A stretch of DNA of 64,000 nucleotides from the NCBI GenBank assembly GCA_028554755.1, contig JAPTOF010000009.1, forward strand, positions 13,555,501-13,619,500. The letters are read 5' to 3'. Shown here one piece after another: positions 47,545-57,807 of the stretch. Below the pieces are notes generated by a model. That model searched no databases. It was not told where the DNA came from and saw only the letters and a list, made by a program, of their open reading frames with translations. How positions within the stretch are numbered: the stretch's first letter is position 1; each line of letters starts with the position of its first letter. This DNA is from Cordia subcordata. Its lineage: Eukaryota > Streptophyta > Magnoliopsida > Boraginales > Cordiaceae. A program made the translations under genes and the position numbers.

Positions 47545-49752
47545 ATATATATATAGACCCCGTTACATATAATGTTGCCAAGTGGCGCTGTCAGTTTCAT
47601 GCCATGTGTATATTACCCTACTTAATTAGTTGTTGGTCAATTCGATTTCTTCGCTTTTCGTGCACTGAAAAATCTTTCCTTTTTCATCTTCATATATTAT
47701 TTACACTTAATCACTAGACTAAGATCATGGTTAAATCATTATTTTAGTATCATATTTAAACTCATACATTCCAATCTCACTCATAGCAGACAGATTCACT
47801 TCCTTTTTGTTTTTAGATAATCACAATCCGATCGATCTTTTATCATCACAATTTCTACGTAATTCCATATTGTGATATCATGCAAATTTCAAAATTTTGC
47901 ATATATAAGGAAATCACATGTATGTTGCCAATTTTTGTCAGATCTATTTCGATTTACACACTAATTGCTGCCGAAATCATTAGTAATAGGTGGTTTCCCT
48001 TATATTAAACCGTTATATATGTGTGTGTGTGTATGTGTGTGTGTGCGTGTGTATTCCCTTACTTTTGCCTCAATATATAGTTTTTCGAGAGGAAAGGTAC
48101 AAAAAAATTATTTATTATTTTACTATCTTGCACATCTATTAAAATGTTAGCTCCTTATTTGTGCTTTGAGTTGTGCTTATTTATCTCTGATATGCTATCA
48201 TTATCTCAGTTTACGTTCTTTATTCATGTTTTTGTTTTTTCATTTAAACTTACCGTCTAAAAATACATTTTTTTATGTTATTTTATAATATTATCTTAAT
48301 CACTGTTAGAATGTTATTTTTTTTACTTTCAATTAGCATGTTGCTTCTTTTTACTAAACCGGCATGATTTATTACATTAAAATATTAAATATATTTTTAG
48401 AAACTGGAAGTAAGTCTTCCTTCCATTTTAAGAAAAATATGTGAAAATATAAGATTCTTCAAAATCCTTTTCTAATTTGTGATTTTATTTTAAACCCTAA
48501 TCGTAATTCTACCAATTGACAAATATATAAAAAAACTTGACTACTTAAAATGTTATCATATATATTGCAGTCTATTCATTATATGATATTTAAAGCATAG
48601 TGACATCATTAACTTCTATTTGTTTTGATAAAATATAGCAAGTTATTTTAGACCATATGAAAAAGTTAGTTTTAATACTACTTAGTTATATGTAGCGATA
48701 ATGGGTTTTTCTACCATATGGTTGCAAATCTCTTTATTAGGTAGGTCTAATTTTTCTCTCCAATACAATGTATTATTAAACATATGTGTATTATTATTGT
48801 TTAATTTATTAAAAATAGTTCATATAATTTGTTTGAAACATTTAGATGGATAAAAAACTAAATATTTTTATTATATCAACCTATAGATGTCACATCCCAT
48901 GCAATCGCATGAGTGACATGATAGTATATATATAAAACCTTATTAATTGCAGAAATTACACTATTTATATAACATAAAAATAAATAAAATAAAAAAATAA
49001 AAACCATAAAATTTTAAATGAAATTTAAAAATTAATAACTTATTACTTTAGAAAAGCTAAAATTTACAAAAAACGAGAACAGAAGTAATAATCTAAAATT
49101 TAAAATTTTGAAAACAAACAAATAAATGAATAAACAAAACTTTAAGCAATAAAATAGAGAGAAAAGGTAGTTTAGGGCTTTGAACTTTGTAGAATATGGA
49201 ATTGAGGGCCTGAGCCTTACAATCTTTAATAGAAGGGCTTATACTTATAAAAAAGCGAGACCGTTAAGTAACAGTGTTGATTTTTTGTTCATGTGACATT
49301 TTATTTTTCTATCTTAGACAGATTTTCTTACCTGATAATCTGACTCTTGCTTATGGCATATACAAATAAAACTTATAAATTCTAAGCTATTGCGTCCATA
49401 TATACATATATAAATTTTGAAAATATTTTTTGTTGGATATGTTAATATAAATTAATTTACATTTTTTTTCCTTTTGCTCAATATAAAATTTTTGTATATA
49501 TTTAAGTATTTGAAAAAAGAGTAGTTGGCTTGAACATTGTAAAATATATAAAAAATTTTATACTGAGCAAACGTTATCATAAGATAACAACATTTGTGCA
49601 TTACAAATGTTAGAACAATGTAGAATAAATAAATAAATATTATCATATGATACTAACATTGTGCATTACTATATGGTTGGATAAAAATAAAAATGATGTT
49701 GGTAAAAGAAATAAAACATCAATGGAGCAATATATCTAATATTTGTAATGCA
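47545..49752. other. AT-rich intergenic DNA
   Basis: No gene is seen on either strand. A GT microsatellite occurs at about 48017-48052. The right part (about 49660-49752) leads into the partial PGG copy. Confidence 0.5.
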
Positions 49753-49928
49753 CAAATGTGGCTTTTATGATATTAGAGATTATAGCGATGCTTTTTGCTG
49801 CTGCTTCAATTATAATGTTCTTGTGCATCCTCACCTCCCGTTATGGAGAAGAAGATTTTCTTGGTCATTGCCCTTTTGGCTACTAACTGGAATCATTACA
49901 CTTTTTGTCTCATTAGCAGCTATGATGG
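49753..49928 (+). pseudogene. PGG-domain gene fragment, second copy
   Basis: About 175 bp match 44348-44521, from GTGGCTTTTATGATATTAGA to TCATTAGCAGCTATGATGG, with a deletion near 49862 that breaks the frame. It covers the second and third membrane spans of the PGG domain only. It is probably the remnant of a tandem paralogue. Confidence 0.85.
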
Positions 49929-49929
49929 T

Positions 49930-50720
49930 AATGCAACTTTGTTGAATGTTACATTTGATCAAGTAACTAATTAAATTCTTAGTGAAACTTTTTCTTCACA
50001 TGGATGAAATTTATAGTATTGATTGAATGACGAATTTTTACTTATTTCAATCTTTAGGAGTCTACTACCTACAAGAGCCACCATCTCAATTGAAGCAAGT
50101 GATAGGAGATATAGTGAGGGGTAGCCTTTCAGAGACTTATTTCAATTTAGTTTGGCTTTGCCTTTCATGTAAAAAAAAAAAGAAAATTATAGTCTTTTCA
50201 CAAGACAATGGCTCCCAACTAAGTCCCCGAAATTGAAAGATCCCACGTATCAATCTACATGAACAACTTTTGATCGAAGAAAAAATACATCCACATGGAC
50301 GACCGTTGACGTGAAGTTAACTTCAATAGTGGATCGGGATTGGACTTCCACATTCTCAATTGACATGCAACTAAAAATTTATTATTATGAATTATTTAAA
50401 TTATTTAATTATAATTATTAAATTTTATTTATTACATTATAAAAAATCAATTAAATCACAAGAAAGGAAAATTCTAACATAAGATACGATTTCGTTTTCA
50501 AAAGAAACCCCTCTCAGTATGGATACTGCCAACTTTTTTTTTTTTGGTTGACCCCTTCTATGAAATTGAACTCAAAACTTTACACCTAAAGGAAATAGTA
50601 TCAACCACTTGAACTATTCCTTAATGCTGACTACTGCCTACTAATTAATACCACTTAAGGCGGCTAGACCATCCATTCCAATTTCGCCATCCACTTCAAA
50701 CTCAGTTAAATGGCTTCTAA
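49930..50720 (+). repeat. Local duplication, left copy
   Basis: Shares ordered blocks with 53195-54030: TTACATTTGATC, TTTTCTTCACATGG, CTCCCA(A/G)CTAAGTCCC, GAATTATTTAAATTATTT and the pair CTTAAGG(C/T)...GACCATCCAT. The left copy carries an inserted SINE (50534-50631). Confidence 0.65.
50534..50631 (-). mobile_element. SINE with target duplication, minus strand
   Basis: Plus-strand T-run (50534-50545), then the inverse of a B-box-like and A-box-like region (AGTGGTTGATACTATTTCC on the minus strand). Flanks TACTGCCAAC (50524-50533) and TACTGCCTAC (50632-50641) form a 10-bp duplication with one mismatch. Same family as 104-203 and 56015-56102. Confidence 0.75.
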
Positions 50721-50863
50721 TAAAATTAAGGGAAAAATATATGTTATTTCCTATAGTTTGTATAAGTAGCTCTATCCTTATATAATTTAAACATACTAGA
50801 TTAGCTACTTGCACTATTGAAAAGTGACACATAATCTCAAATCCTAACACTTTTTTTGTCTAA

Positions 50864-53060
50864 ATTATCTTCTATTTATATAATTTCTCTTGATATTGAA
50901 TTATGAAAATAAGTCTAAACCATCAAGATCTAAGTAACTATAAGATAATAGAACTTGATATTGAAAGTTTGTAGTAACAAATCACTTCTTGAGAATTCTT
51001 TAATGGAATGATAGCGTTTAGTATGAAAAAAATTCATAGAGATATTCAAGGAGAAAAAATGGAGGTTGTAGGAAAGAAATAAATTCTAAAACTTAAAATA
51101 TTTATTTTGACCCATAAAAGTAACCATTAGTGACAACTTTGATGGATAGAGAGAAAACAAATTGTGCAAAACTAATGATAAGGTTGTTCTTGACTAATTA
51201 AGAGAGCGAATGATATTTTTAGGAATTATGGGGCCTTTTATGATTTTTTTATTTTAAAAAACTAAATATCATAACCTATTTTATATACAAACTTTATAAT
51301 CTATGATTATAGAATTTTAAAATATGAGGCTTAAAATTTTTTGGGGCCTAAAGGCTAAAGCAAGGGCTTTACTTGCTTTACCCTTGAGCCACCCCTTGCT
51401 CTATCACTGCCCCAACTTTTTTTAGATGCTTATAAGTCATGAGAATTGATTAAATAAAATTTCATTTATATCCCTTAAAAATAAATAATTATCCCTTAAT
51501 TAATAGAAGATCTTTTTTGTTATTTTAACAAATATTGCTATTTATGAGTATATATTTATCAATATTTTAACAACTTATCAGCACATTTTATCTAAATACA
51601 TTTTTACTTATGTGTTATTTGCTTATAAACATAAAAAACTGCTTAAAAGAATCAAGAGAAAAACCTAGATATTAACATTAAGTTGTATTATTATAACCTC
51701 ACACATATTTCCATTGTTTCAAACTTGGATTTATTATATATGGGTACTATCTTGAGATATCAACACATTTGTTATTCTTACATGCATGGGAGCTAAAACC
51801 AACCTCTCTTGATTGCTCTTGATGATCAAATCATGAGTCAACTTTATTTTATCAAACATTGGATTTTTCTTTTTTATTTCTACCCGGATTTTTGGACATT
51901 CTTTTAGAAATACCTTATATTTCATTTCGTTTTTAAATCTACCATTTTTGGTAATTGACTTACTGAAATGGTAAGTGGCTTACCATTTTTGGGGTGGTTC
52001 ACATTCCCAACTGATAAGTCAGCAACTGTCAAAATATTATGGTAATTGACTTACCGCAATGGTAAGCCAGTTACTGTATTCAACGCGATTATTTGATTTT
52101 TAAATTGCTTGTATTATCAATGTGCATATGGTAAGTGAGATACTGCAACTGTAGGATATATGTTGGAGCTAATTAAGTAAGAACAATTTTCTAAAATATA
52201 GCAACACATTTTAGAAGAGTACATTATATATGGGCTTATTTAGAGATTAACTTTTTTAAAAAATATTTTCTTATGACTTCTAAATAAAGTATTCTTTGAC
52301 ATGTTAAAATTTATGACATTTAGAAAAAGTTAAATTTAAACTTTTTTTTAACGTTTCAGTTATTTTAAGGTAAATCAAACACTTATTGCAAAATGAATGT
52401 ATTTTTTAAAAGAAAGAGTGTTTCTTAATTAAAAATAAAAAGTCAATCGAAATAGATAATGCTTATTGAAAGTGTAGGTTTGAACTTATGTTCTCTTGTT
52501 AAAGATATTATCTTATTCTTGGCCAATTTAAATAAATGGCTAAAACATGCTACTACATTATAGTAATTTTGTGTTTAAAAAATTGTCTGAAAACGATTTT
52601 TTCGAACATGTAAAAATAAGTTAAATTGTAATAACATTGAGTATTTATAACAAATTCAAAGAATCTGAGTTTGACAAACATGACAATGGTCTACACACCT
52701 ACCATTAATTTTCTTTGCCACTTTCAAACATCATAATTTTTTGCCAAAAAAAATGAAGAATGTGTATGATGATAAACAAGCATTGATAGCTACTAATACG
52801 ATATGTGAATTATTGTTTGGTAACTGACTTACCATATTTTTTGGAATCTTGTTGACAATACGTCAGATGGCATACTTCGTTAAATGACTTACTGCATTGT
52901 TAAGCCAATTACCGAAAAAAATATATATAAAACTCAGTTGAAAAGTAAGGTTTTTTTGAAAGAAAAATTCAATACGGGTATAAATAAAAAATTCCTCAAA
53001 CATTCGGACACCCGATTGACTATTCCTAGAAATCCGATCATAATCTATGTAGCCTGTTCA
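50864..53060 (+). repeat. Long dispersed repeat, copy 2 (2.2 kb)
   Basis: Collinear with 31862-34135, including the nested MULE derivative and its flanks. Copy 2 lacks the left hAT-like terminus present before copy 1. Confidence 0.85.
51861..52995. mobile_element. Non-autonomous MULE derivative, copy 2
   Basis: Flanked by the perfect 9-bp duplication TCAAACATT (51852-51860 and 52996-53004), the size expected for Mutator elements. The ends match 32865-34066. Degenerate GGTAATTGACTTAC(T/C)G-type palindromes lie at both ends (about 51948-52080 and 52820-52915). There is no coding capacity. Confidence 0.85.
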
Positions 53061-53194
53061 TTATGATGTCTAATCTTCTATGTCAAATCACTCTCCGAAC
53101 CCCAAATTAAATGTAATAAATATTTTATTATATAAAAAAGTGAAAAGGTAATATATATTTTCACAATTATAAAGTATTCATTTTCTGCGACACA

Positions 53195-53581
53195 GTTCAA
53201 CGACTTTGTTTGATGTTACATTTGATCGAAGTAATTCACGATAAAATTGTTTTCTTCACATGGGTCAAATTTTATAGTCTTTAAATATAATTTTTCATAA
53301 GGCCATTAATGACTCCCAGCTAAGTCCCAGAAATTAAGAGGTCCCACATTTTCAATGTTCAATTGATTTCTAGGTTGTCTTCATTCTCTGAGAATATTAT
53401 GCATACCAGACAACTTATTAAGTTTTAATGGTAAAAAATTACTCTCACATAAATTTTTATTGTTAAGACTTATAAATCCATAAGCAGAGCCAAATAGGCT
53501 CTAAGATTGGCATCTCCACGCCCCAGTCTGTGTGGACGGCCATTAACGGGCAGGCGACTTCGATATCCGATCGTGTGTTAA

Positions 53582-53617
<36 letters not shown>

Positions 53618-54030
53618 ATAAAAGATAACTTCCATTAATAAAAAGAAAGAACCATATATATTTAGCTAACACCACGGGCACCGAAAACAAAATGCAAAAC
53701 CAATTGGAAGAGCAGTCATCCAATTGATAGAGAGTATCTCATCTAAGCGTAGTTATGGTGAATTATTTAAATTATTTCATCGTAATTATATTAATAATTT
53801 ATTAATTATTATAATATTTAAATGTTAAATTATTATGAGTAAAAATGGCTGGCTAGTCAATTGTAATAATGTAAAGAAGAATACTTTTAAAAAATAACAC
53901 ACAAATTACTACAAGGAATGATATTTAAAAAGAAAAAGAAAAACCCTCTCAATATGGCTATAATACAACTTAAGGTCGCCTGGACCATCCATCCAATTTC
54001 ACCATCTAATAGATGGCTGATGGTAGTGTT
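53195..54030 (+). repeat. Local duplication, right copy
   Basis: Counterpart of 49930-50720. It contains an AT dinucleotide tract (53583-53613) absent from the left copy. No coding sequence is seen. Confidence 0.65.
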
Positions 54031-54161
54031 GCTTGGTGAGGTTGATCGTAATAAAATATTTATGTATGTGTATAGAAAATTATATAGTACATGCTAGACA
54101 CACATACTATTTGTATTGTCTTTTTCTTTCTTGGATAGAACTATATTAGAACTCCATTGAA

Positions 54162-54668
54162 AAGGAAAATTTTGCAAATAGTCCTGTTTGTTTATTTAGT
54201 CTAGCTATTGTTTAAAATAGACATACTTTTTTTTCTTTTTTCTTCTTTCGCAAAAGGACGGGAACTTTCTCCCTGAATTTTACTCAAAGAAATAGAAACA
54301 TATACTTGCAAAACCAGGAGCAGGGCATAGACCATACCTCTTTATGTAGCTAATTTTTGTAAAAAAATGTCAATTTAATTTATTTCATTTTGCAAATGAC
54401 TTATTTGGTTCTCAATGTTTGTAAAAAATGTCAATTTCATCCCGTTAATTGGTTGTGTTAGTCATTACTACTTCCGAAGGATAAAATGGGAATCAAGGTG
54501 ATATTTTTTTGTGAACATTAATAACTAAATGGAACATTTTTGAAAAAATAGGGATCAAATTAATATTTTCTATAAACAATAAGGACTAAGTGAATCATTT
54601 TTGAAATAATAGAAACTAAAATAGTACTTTTCATAAATAAACAATATGACTATTCGTAGAATTTACTC
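54162..54668. mobile_element. MITE with AAGG(G/A)...AAATRGTCC ends, copy 1
   Basis: The left end AAGGAAAATTTTGCAAATAG pairs with the inverted right end (GAGTAAATTCTACGAATAGT on the minus strand). The interior carries repeated AGGGATCAAATTAATATTTT-like strings also found in copy 2 at 56355-56746. Confidence 0.5.
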
Positions 54669-55559
54669 AGTTAAAACTATGAATTTCACAGCGCAATAAC
54701 ATGCCTTTGCCACTTTGCTCTTTTTTTTGGGGGGGGGGGGGGGTTTGGAATAGGTAAATTAGGTAATGATTTGAACAAAAGTTAAGCCTTGATCTTGATT
54801 AGTCTTCTCAAGTCGTCGACCAATTTTTTTTTTTTTATTCTTAGTGGAGCACTAACGATATGTTTTTTTCCATGAAATTAACCAAGTGTTTTCGATGTAT
54901 TTTACTTCTTAATTATTGCAGGGCTATACACTGTTTTGGCCTCTATTTCAATGCGAAGGTTTGTTATCCAGTTAATCAATGCGTTTGCGGTTGACATTAA
55001 TTCGTGTTGAAGTACTACAAGTATGCCTATTTCTCATTTTCTTGCACATGCTCTCTCTATCTACTAGTTAGTGTGTGTGTGGTTGGGGGTGTGTGTTTAT
55101 ACTCAACCTAATTGAATTCTTCAAATTATGTTGGATCTGCACATTCAAATATTTAGGTTGCAGATTATCGTGATTTATTTAGGCTATATATGCTCCTTAA
55201 TCTTTTAATATGTTTCTGCTAAACGTCTAAAAATGCTATAATGTCACCTCATTTCCCTCACTAGCTATTTTTTCACATCATATCTTATGCTGATACTTAG
55301 TTAGCATACTAAAATAGAAAAGAATTATTATTACGGCACGCCAACTTGGTAAACACCTTGAATCGATAAATACTTTTCTGTGCCTGCAATTTCATTCCAT
55401 TTGCTTAATCGTAAAAAACTAGTTACCTTAGAATTATTATATCTCGAATTACTGACATCGATATGTCTTGGCTTTATTTTCACCAACTTAGTTGTATAAT
55501 TTATTTCTAAACATATCCCTTTTAACGTCAGAGTCATTGGAAGATCACATACTGAGCCG

Positions 55560-55623
55560 ATGGCGACTGAAAAATCAGAAACAGTGATCAACTTGGTAGC
55601 AGAGGAAGAGAAGAAGCCGTATG
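55560..55623 (+). other. Possible orphan first exon
   Basis: ATG at 55560 opens MATEKSETVINLVAEEEKKPY and is followed by a good donor, ATG/GTGAGA at 55624. No continuing exon was found before element C. It could be the first exon of another PGG/ankyrin paralogue or chance. I do not recognise the peptide. Confidence 0.3.
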
Positions 55624-55791
55624 GTGAGATTTGGATTAGGTTTTGCAGTCTTTTGTTTATTTATTTGACTATATATATATATATATATATATATATTCAT
55701 TCTTAACTAGTACGTTTTCTCAATGAAGAAGAAAACTTCACTAATGAATCTTATTGGAATCGTACAATACACTTCCATGCACGCATGCATG

Positions 55792-55907
55792 CACATAATT
55801 TACCTCGAGATCAGTTTCCTCTCGCGTTATTTGTCAAATATCATATGTACACATAATTTACCTCGAGATCAGTTTCCTCTCGCGTTATTTGTCAAATATC
55901 ATATGTA
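55792..55907. repeat. 58-bp perfect tandem duplication
   Basis: 55792-55849 and 55850-55907 are essentially identical (CACATAATTTACCTCGAGAT ... ATCATATGTA), so the duplication is very recent. It is followed by AT-rich DNA to the SINE at 56015. Confidence 0.9.
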
Positions 55908-56014
55908 CATATTTAGTTGACATATTAACATGGATATATATACCTCATCAAGAAACAGGAAACATGTCATATAGCATCTCCTTCAGAAGCATTGAGTTAT
56001 AGCAGTTAGTTGAT

Positions 56015-56102
56015 AGGAATTAGGGATAACTCAAGTAGTTAACATTATTTTCTTCATGAAATCTTGAATTCAATTTCATGGGAATGAGAGTTTAAAAAAA
56101 AT
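56015..56102 (+). mobile_element. SINE with perfect target duplication, plus strand
   Basis: Flanked by AGTTAGTTGAT at 56004-56014 and 56103-56113. The A-box-like segment CAAGTAGTTAAC and B-box-like segment CTTGAATTCAATTTC are followed by a terminal A-run (56094-56101). It belongs to the same family as 50534-50631 but is more diverged. Confidence 0.7.
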
Positions 56103-56354
56103 AGTTAGTTGATGACGACAAATTGGATCATCAGAATACCTTACTAATGTGTGGAAATATCCATACGATTAAAAAATTAATCAAAAGTTACACCGGCGTC
56201 CCCTCTAGTTTACAGTAATTGTAGAGATTTTACCATTAATTAATTAATTGTTGAAATTACTAGACTACTCGTCTTGTAACTTTCTAAAAGTGGTGTCGAC
56301 TTGTGAGGTTTGTTTCATAACGTGGATGATGGAAATTAAACGCTGATGTTTCCA

Positions 56355-56746
56355 AAAGGGAGAATTTGATAAATGGTTCCTATCATTTATAAAAAAGATT
56401 TTTAATCTTTATTATTTTAAAATATGACCCACCTGATCTTCAGTGTCTGTAAAAGAAAGTTAATTTGGTCTTATTATTTCATATATAACCCATTTAGTCA
56501 TTAATGTGTACAAAAAGTGTCAATTTCATTCCGATAATTGGTTACGTGACTAGCATATGACAATTTATAAGGTTAAAATAGAATCAATTAGGTTACTTTT
56601 TGCAAACCAAATTGGTCACTTTTGGAATAATAGGGACTAAAGTAACACTTTTTGAATAAATTAGGGACCAAATAGGCCATTTTGAGAACAAAAAAGGCCA
56701 AATTGGTACTTTCAGTAATAAGGACCATTTGTGAAATTTGCCCTTC
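56355..56746. mobile_element. MITE with AAGGG...AAATGGTYC ends, copy 2
   Basis: The left AAGGGAGAATTTGATAAATG and the inverted right end AAGGGCAAATTTCACAAATG match at most positions. Interior strings such as TGTCAATTTCATTCCGATAA are shared with copy 1. There is no coding capacity. Confidence 0.65.
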
Positions 56747-57025
56747 TCTACCATATGCTTTATAACTTGGCAGGAATAAGATACCGCAGTATTGTAATTT
56801 CTAAGGCCAGTCTAGATTGATTTTTTCTATCCTTTTCTTTTGGGTTAATTACCCCAATAGGCCCCTATCTTTAGCGCGTTTATCCACTTAGTCCCTTAAT
56901 TTTCTTAAAAAGTGCAACTTTTTAGTTTGGTATATTTAATTAGGGTTATTTTTATTTTTAACCTTATTTTTAATTTACTTCTAAAAATAACCCAGTTTTG
57001 AGGGGAGTAGCAAAAGTAGACTTTT

Positions 57026-57584
57026 CGAACTTATGAAGCCCGATCATGAATGTTGAAAACTCGATATTGGACTTCGAAAGTTCAAAAATATATTCGAATT
57101 ACGAAGCTTCGATATCGAACTTTATATTTTCTTGCTCGAACTTCAAAAGTTCGAAAGCATAACTTCGAACTTATGAAGTTCGAAAATAGGGTACTAGGGT
57201 TTACAGGATTTTCTTACTCAAATTACAAAAGTTCGAAAGCATAACTTCGAACTTATGAAGTTCGAAAATAGGGTGCTAGGGTATGCAGGATTCCTTCTAT
57301 GACGATGTTGTGACGATGTGACGGAGGGCAGAGAATAATATCAGGAGACAGATAATAATATCGTGTTTCGAACTTTATAAGTTCAAGTTTACAAGATTCC
57401 GACGTAATCAAGGGCAGAGCAGAGCAGAGAATAAAATTTTTGTCAGAGATGTGCATTTTCGAACTTGTGAAGTTCGAAGTTTTGAAAAATTCGAACTTTC
57501 GAACTTCTGACTTGCGATTTTGTTGTTTCGAGTTTTTAAAATTCGAGCTAGGTTATAAGTCGAAACTCAGAATTTTAAAATTCG
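57026..57584. repeat. 17-bp palindrome array of element C
   Basis: Units of 17 bp: 57026 CGAACTTATGAAGCCCG, 57095 CGAATTACGAAGCTTCG, 57137 CGAACTTCAAAAGTTCG, 57166 and 57248 CGAACTTATGAAGTTCG, 57369 CGAACTTTATAAGTTCA, 57460 CGAACTTGTGAAGTTCG, 57529 CGAGTTTTTAAAATTCG, 57568 CAGAATTTTAAAATTCG. The best copies have perfect 7-bp arms around a 3-bp centre. An 82-bp tandem duplication (57149-57230, 57231-57312) contributes one copy. The array ends about 220 bp before the transposase start. Confidence 0.9.
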
Positions 57585-57807
57585 AATTTCTAAGTTTGAA
57601 TTTGTTACTATATAATGCACACCCCACTTCTCCCTTCATCATCTCGTTCCAAAATCACTAACCTACAAACGTTCACACGATAAGTCACATTACGTAGCAT
57701 TTTCAAAATTTGGATTTGCTGATATACCACTAACCACTCCACTTCCCTCTCTTCTGCAACTCATTCACATCTAAGTCACGTTATATATTTTTTTTTCACC
57801 CAAAAAG

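Noticed and set aside
48001..48060. GT repeat as a CRISPR-like or regulatory array
   Set aside because: It is an ordinary dinucleotide microsatellite in plant intergenic DNA.
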